Source: Candidatus Omnitrophota bacterium (lineage in GTDB: Bacteria > Omnitrophota > Omnitrophia > Omnitrophales > Aquincolibacteriaceae). Taken from it: DNA of 64,000 bases. This document shows, one piece after another, positions 41,301 through 47,300 of the stretch; positions within the stretch are counted from its first letter, which is position 1; each line of letters opens with the position of its first letter. Made by a program: the position numbers and the translations under genes. Below the pieces are notes generated by a model. It searched no databases. It had not been told where the DNA came from and was given only the letters and a program-made list of their open reading frames with translations. Where the stretch lies: positions 51,728 through 115,727 of the forward strand of contig CAIJHQ010000014.1 in the NCBI GenBank assembly GCA_903820505.1. Reading direction: 5' to 3'.

Positions 41301-44300
41301 TCATTCCTTTTATTTTTTCGCTCTTTTGTCCCAGACTCTGGGTGGCCAAGCGTGCTTCGAAACCCTCGATACCCCCCGCAAGGGTTTCCGCCCATGTATC
41401 ATTTTCTTTCTTCATTTCAGGAATGAGCGACTCCGCCTCTTTCATGAGCAGGTGCCTTCCTTTGGCCAGTCCCTCAGAAGACGGGGACTTTCCCAGTGGA
41501 AGATTCTTGAGGAACCCTTTAAAGTTAAAGAGCGCGGCCTGTTGACCGGCCCCGGGTACAAGGATCTGTTGTCGCTCCATTTCCGCAAGCACCCTGCACT
41601 GCACTCCATGCTTGGAGAAGAACGCTACACGGCCTGCTCTCAGAGCCTCTTCCCGCTGCTCGCGCTCCTCATCCGTTGCAGAGCTATTCGCGTATCTCAT
41701 GACCGCAAGCCCATACTCCCGCACCACATTTTCATCACCTTCAGCAAAGTAAAAGTTCTTAATGTCCTCAAGCTGCGGTTTCGTAACGCCGGAAAATGCA
41801 CCGTGGGACTCCAACTCTTGTACAGCTTCCAGATAGAACTTTCCGAAAGCCTCCCGGTCCTCTTGAGACAAGGATGCCCACCCCGATGCCATAGGCTGAT
41901 CCTCCGTCTTTGCCCCCGTGGAACCCGCGATAGCCGAAGACGCCCCGACAAGATGTCTGCCGGTCTCCCCCGAGGTAGCTCCCGTTCGCTGGCCTCCGTT
42001 TTCCCTTTCTTCCTTCTTTTTCCCTCTCGATCTGGACCATTCCGCAGCCTTCTGGAGTAGGCCCTCTTCCCCCGACCTCAGGAAAGTCTCGTAAAACCAT
42101 TCCAGGATCTCCGGCGGCAAAAGCTCTTTAGAGTCCGTCACGGCCAAAAGTTTCGTTGCTTCACCAAGATCCCCTGTTATCGCTTCAAAAAAACTCGCCC
42201 GTTCGTCGCGGTCCATGACGCATTTCAATAATTCCTTCTGAAAAAATCCGATACTCCTCTGCAACTCCAGGACCCGTCGCGTCATTTCCAATTGTTTCTC
42301 CTGGGTCGTAACCGCCCCCTTCAGTTCCTTCTCGAGTTCATCCTTCTTCCGTATCGTCTCTTTGATCATTTCCAGGGAATGTGCCGCGAAATATGCCCGA
42401 AAAAGCGACGAGGATTCCTTAACAGCCTGTTCCCGCGACAGGACCGTGTCATCCGTCATAAACGACAAATTCTCGATAAGAGCGGAAAGGAACGTTTCGG
42501 ACTGCGACTGCCCGGAAATATGAAAGACCTGCCTCTTTGCTAATCCCATCTCTACTAATTTCCCTAAGTACAGAGCATAAAAACGCACGAATGCCCCGCG
42601 CGCTTTCCTCATCTCCCCGGCGTCTCCGTGCCCTTCCTTTAAAAGTCCCCCATAGCGCTGCATCACTCCGTCCCTGTCATTTTCGTCAGGAACCCCATAA
42701 AAGAACCGGACCATGTCCTCCGGCCGCAACTCCGGAGTAACGGAAAACATGCTCTTGGCCAACAGATAGATCTTGTAAAAAGCCCGGGACACCTCCGGCG
42801 AATCCTTCGAACTCTCACTCCCCGAGAAAGAACCTTCTAAGTTCTTCGCTGCCGGCGGCAGATCCTTTGGGACCACCGGTTCCGGCGTCAAAAATCCCGC
42901 CGCGATCAGCGCGGTCCAGAGCCGTACCGCTTGCTCGGGGCTCTTGACCATAGTAGTTACGCGGCGGATCTCCGTAAGACCCTGTCCCGCCGCTCTCCTC
43001 TTCAAGAAATCCCCCACCTCCACGTCCTCTTCCTCAAGATCTTCCGCATCCGGACGAAGCTTCTTCCCGGGGGAAACAAGATACCGGCCGTGTTTCTCGA
43101 TCTCCTTCTTACAGGCCTCCACCCACCGTTCTTCTTCCTCCCTCGCCTTGGGGGGAAGGTATACGTCGAGGAGGCTGCTGATCGATCTTGCTTCCCGGCC
43201 TAACTCATGCGAAACCGGAGCCGCCTCCCGGTCCGTTAGGAGTAACAAATTCTTAAGAAGCTCCCCGAAGCTGACGAACGCGGTCTGGCGACCCGTTTCA
43301 AGACAATCGGAAACCTGCTGCCACTTCATCCGGGCCAGGATCCTGAATTGCAAAAAATGTTCACTAATGAACGCGTCGCACGCGTCCCTCAACAATGTTT
43401 CGTACGTTTCTTTATAAGATCTTTCGCGATCTTCGCCGTCTACGGAGCGGTGCGCTCGATACATTTCTTTGAGAAGGTCCCTGTATCCCTGCATCGTGCG
43501 CCCGTCCTTTTCTGACGGGATCCCGTAGAAAAAGCGGACCATGTCCTCGGGCTGAAGCTCTTCGAGACCGGGGAACATCTCGTTGTCCATCTTGGATTTC
43601 AAGTCCGCCAGCACTTTCCTGGCCGTCAGATAAACGTTAGAAAAATCCTCGAGGGTATTCTGCAGGATCTCCAGCTCTTCCGGTTCCAGCCGTAAAAAGA
43701 CTCCCTCCGTCATCGTGTTCAAAAGGGTTTTCGCCTGCTGGGAATCCTTGAGGATCGCGGTTAGAAGTTGCTCCTGCTCCCGGGGATCCGAGATCACCGC
43801 GAACAATAGATGCCGTTGTAAAGTGGCTGCCCTTTTTCGAGCAAGCTCGGCCTCACTGCGCCTTTTGCTTTCCGCTTTTTCGGGATTCTCTTCGGTGGGA
43901 AACCCCTCCCAGGGCGATTCAAGACTCCCTCCAATCTCCCCGAGCTTCTCCACAAGGGCATTCGCCCACCAATCCTTTTCTCTATTTCTTTCCTCGGCGG
44001 ACACAAATGCTTCCCAAGCCTTTCTGAGCCGCTCCGCCTCGGCGACCAACTCCGACACCTGAAGGACTAGGGCCGATCTCTCATTCGCTGCGAGCGCAAA
44101 ATTCCTGAGAAGATCCGGAAGGAACATCTCCCCGTAGACTGCCGTCTCTTCGGGAATAAGATTTTGGCGCCCCATTCGCATTAGCGCCCGGTATCGCGAT
44201 TCATAGATGCGGAGGAACTCCTTGCGCGTCGTTCCTAATACCTTCTCAAGTGCCGCCCTGGCCGAGGGGCTATGTGACTTGTTCATTTCCACGATGAGCT

Positions 44301-47300
44301 GCCCGTAGGTCCGCATCATATCCCCGTCATTTTCCAGCGGCACCCCGTAGTAAAAACGGACCACGTCCTTAGGTTGGAGCTCTTGATCCTCCGGGAACGC
44401 GTTTTTGTCTCCCAGAACGTTCCTGGCCACTGGATAAGTCGTGTAAAACTCACGTACGACATGCTCCCCGACCAGCTCCCTGTTATCTTCGGGATATCTC
44501 CTGCTCATCGCCTCTTCAACCCGTTCCCGTTCCGCTCGATCCGGAAACACCGCCTCCATTAATTGCCGGAACAGGAACCCCAAAACGAGCTTGTGGATCT
44601 TGAGCCGTTCCTTGACCCCTTTATTGTATTCGTCTCCATCGGAGGTCCGTTTCCATCTGGCGGCCTCCCACTGCTCATAGTCACGTTCTTTGTCCTTCAT
44701 CAATCCTATAAGTTCCTCTATTTTTCGCTCCGCGTCGGGCTTCTTTCCCCGCATCTCTCCGATGCTCTCCCTTTCCTCACCTTTCCTGTCCACCGGCGGA
44801 AGCCCGTAACCAAACCGAACAACATCGTCAGACCGAATACCCCAGAGATTGGCAAGTTGCTCCTTGACCTCCACATAGACACTTAAGATCTCCAATAAAC
44901 CTTTCACATCTTCAACCGTTAAGGTTTGCGGCCGGATCAGCGAATTCAGAAGCCGATCCGCCTTTTTCGGGTCCTTGAACACCCTATTCAGAAACCGGTC
45001 CCGGTCCTTAGGGTCCGGAGCTAAAACCTCCAGAAGACGCCGCAGAAGGAACCCCAGAACGAGCTGTGTCCCCAGCATCCCCCTGCCACCGTCGAGGGTC
45101 TCATGCTGAAATTCCTCGATCCTTCTTGCGAGTGCATCAACCGTCACTTTCGCAGCCGGTTCGTTCGCGGGAAGCTTCCAAAAATTCTCTTTCTCTTTAC
45201 CGCCGCCATTGATCAACGGGAGTCCATAAATAAAACGAACCACGTCCAAGGACGGGATCTCCCCGGCGGGAAGGACCGTAAGGACCGCCAGATAGTCATC
45301 ACAAAAGTTCTTCACCGCGTCATCTTTGGTCATCCCTTTCTCGATCACCGCTTCCGCGGATCGTCCCGCCTCATCGGGCTTCCGGGTCATCGCAGTCAAT
45401 ACCTGCCCCCGTTCCTTCTCGGAAACCGCTGTGTCCCACAATTCTCTCCGGAGAGAATCGATCTTGACCTGTTCTTCGGTGATCCACCGCATAAAATTCT
45501 CATCGGCCCGGCGTTTTTCAGAATCCTCCCTGAACTTCTGCTCGGCCTCTCGGAGCCTTCGCGCGCACTCCTCCGGCGAAGGCCTCATCGCTCCCTGGGT
45601 CTCGGACGGCTTCACTCCTTCTTTTCCCGGAACACCGCTGGTTGCGCGGCCGTTCGCTCCTGTCGGTCTCACCGCCGGAAATCTGCCGCTCGGCGCTGCA
45701 CCTCTGGCCGGGGCGGCACTGCTTTTGCCTGCTGGCCTCGTCGCAAGATACGGCCGGGCTGGTTTTTCGGGAGACCACAAGGATTTGATCGACAATTTCA
45801 ATTTATCCGTAAAGGAAGGGGGCTTTCCCGCCCGGGCCTCGGAACGCGATACCGTGGCTGCCCGCACGGCAACCGCCTCGCCCAACGGCTGTATCACCTC
45901 GCGTGCCTCGGAGCGGGATGACAGATCACGGATCACTTCTTCTATCTTTGTTTTTGCGGCGGCCAAAAGATCTCGTCCTTCTCGGACCTGAATAGGGTAG
46001 CTTTCCTTGAGCAGCCTGCGTTGTTTTGCATCACGAATAAAGCCGCTTAACTCACCGGGAACGCCGGAGAAACTTTTTTTCTTTGCGTCCCTTAAAGCCT
46101 TGTCAAATCGCGGACCTATTTTAAGCGGCCCTTTAAGAAGCATATCAAGCAACAGCACACCGTCTCCAAGCTCCGCGGCGATCGCACCCAGCATTTTCAC
46201 GAATCCTTGGTCCGTCCAGTAATCAACCTTCTTGATCGCTTGGACAACCAAAATGGCCCCAAGCGTTGTGTTTTGAAAACCCCTGTTCAGACTTTTCACG
46301 AAAGGGATCAACTCTCCCCTTTCCATTTCCTGAACGGCATCGGAAAATACGTTTTGGAAATCGCTCAGTGCCTGCGTATTTTCCGGCGAAAGTTTTATTC
46401 GCTGTTCGCTCTTCACTGTTAACCGGCCTTTATTCGCGGGTAATCCTCTTACTTCTGAACGGCCGGCGACGCGGGAAATGATCGTACGGACCTCGTCGCG
46501 CAAGGCGGTTTGATCGAGCTGAAAAGGGTTCTCGGGAGCCAGCACTTCACGCTGAGCGAGACCAACGGATTCGAACGTTGCCTCTCTTGTAGCCATCGGC
46601 GAAAGGGCGCCGTTGCGGGTCGAGAGTTGCGCGGCGCGCGGCGTGTGCTTCGTAAATTTCAGCATGTTCTCAACATACGCCCGGTGTCCCGCCCCATCCG
46701 CACCGGTGATCCGCGGCGAAATGAGCGCGTACGAGTAATCTTTTGAAGCAAAATAATTTTTGAAGGGTTCGGAATGGAATCCGCCGGTAATCACCGCCAC
46801 TTTACCCTCGCCGGTCTCCCGAAGGCGCTTTTCGACCATCTGTTCCATCAAGCCGTCACGTTCTTTCACGCCCGCGTAGAATTTCATGGCGGCATCGAAC
46901 AATGCGTCAAGATCCGCCAGATGTTCGAACCGGATGTCTTTGACACGGGAAATGCTTTCTTTCTTTTGGATCGCGGCGAAACGCCGTGCCACATCGGAAG
47001 GGCGGAGGGAAAGTTGCGCCTCCTTACGTGAAAAGACCGTCTCATAATCCGTCGGTGTCAGCTCCAGCGCGAAAAGCTTCTGCAGCAACCGGTGATCCTT
47101 CAGGAGCTCTACAAGGTCTTTCTCAGTCTGTGTTCCGGCAAGTTTTCCCACGAGCGCCGAGGAAAGCCGCTCGGTCTCTTTCATCAGCCGCGGCGCGTCA
47201 ATTTCGCTTTGGAGAAGAAGGCTCCCGACGAAGGAACAAACGTTCGGGTAATTCCGGTAATTAAAATCCCGGGGCAGGGCCTTGACCATATCCTCAAAAA

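Larger units (their letters stand above)
34300..45260 (-). repeat. About 14 degenerate copies of a V-R-F-[YF]-Y-G-x-P module
   Basis: The core reads L-[QR]-P-E-D-M-V-R-F-Y-Y-G-[IVL]-P, then D-x3-M-R-x-Y-G-x-L and later A-A-R-E-A-F-x-R-x-Y. Cores lie at roughly 45214-45250, 44795-44830, 44340-44376, 43515-43556, 42688-42728, 41740-41775 (degenerate), 41095-41138, 39895-39925 (degenerate), 38745-38782, 37945-37988, 36835-36872, 35885-35920, 35115-35152 and 34475-34505. Before each core many copies have P-D-x-x-E-R-E-Q-L-L, and after it F-L-x-N-L-x-F-M-T-D. Spacing varies between about 400 and 1,150 bases. Confidence 0.8.
24694..46461 (-). repeat. Dispersed R-S-E-[MVIA]-R tag, 18 copies in the giant frame
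   Basis: Tag positions on the genome: 46447-46461, 45901-45915, 45832-45846, 39493-39507, 38353-38367, 37609-37623, 37261-37275, 34117-34131 (R-A-E-V-R), 33640-33654, 32983-32997, 32341-32355, 31738-31752, 30802-30816, 29287-29301, 29233-29247, 26758-26772, 24748-24762 (R-S-K-M-R) and 24694-24708. The residue numbers of the first arginine in the upstream frame are 618, 800, 823, 2936, 3316, 3564, 3680, 4728, 4887, 5106, 5320, 5521, 5833, 6338, 6356 and 7181. Codons differ between copies, so conservation is at protein level. Tags mostly fall between segments of different character. Confidence 0.85.

Noticed and set aside
43400..44000. The giant protein as a coiled-coil or myosin-like filament only
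   Set aside because: Charged helical stretches are present, but the repeated V-R-F-Y-Y-G-x-P core and proline breaks do not fit a continuous coiled coil.
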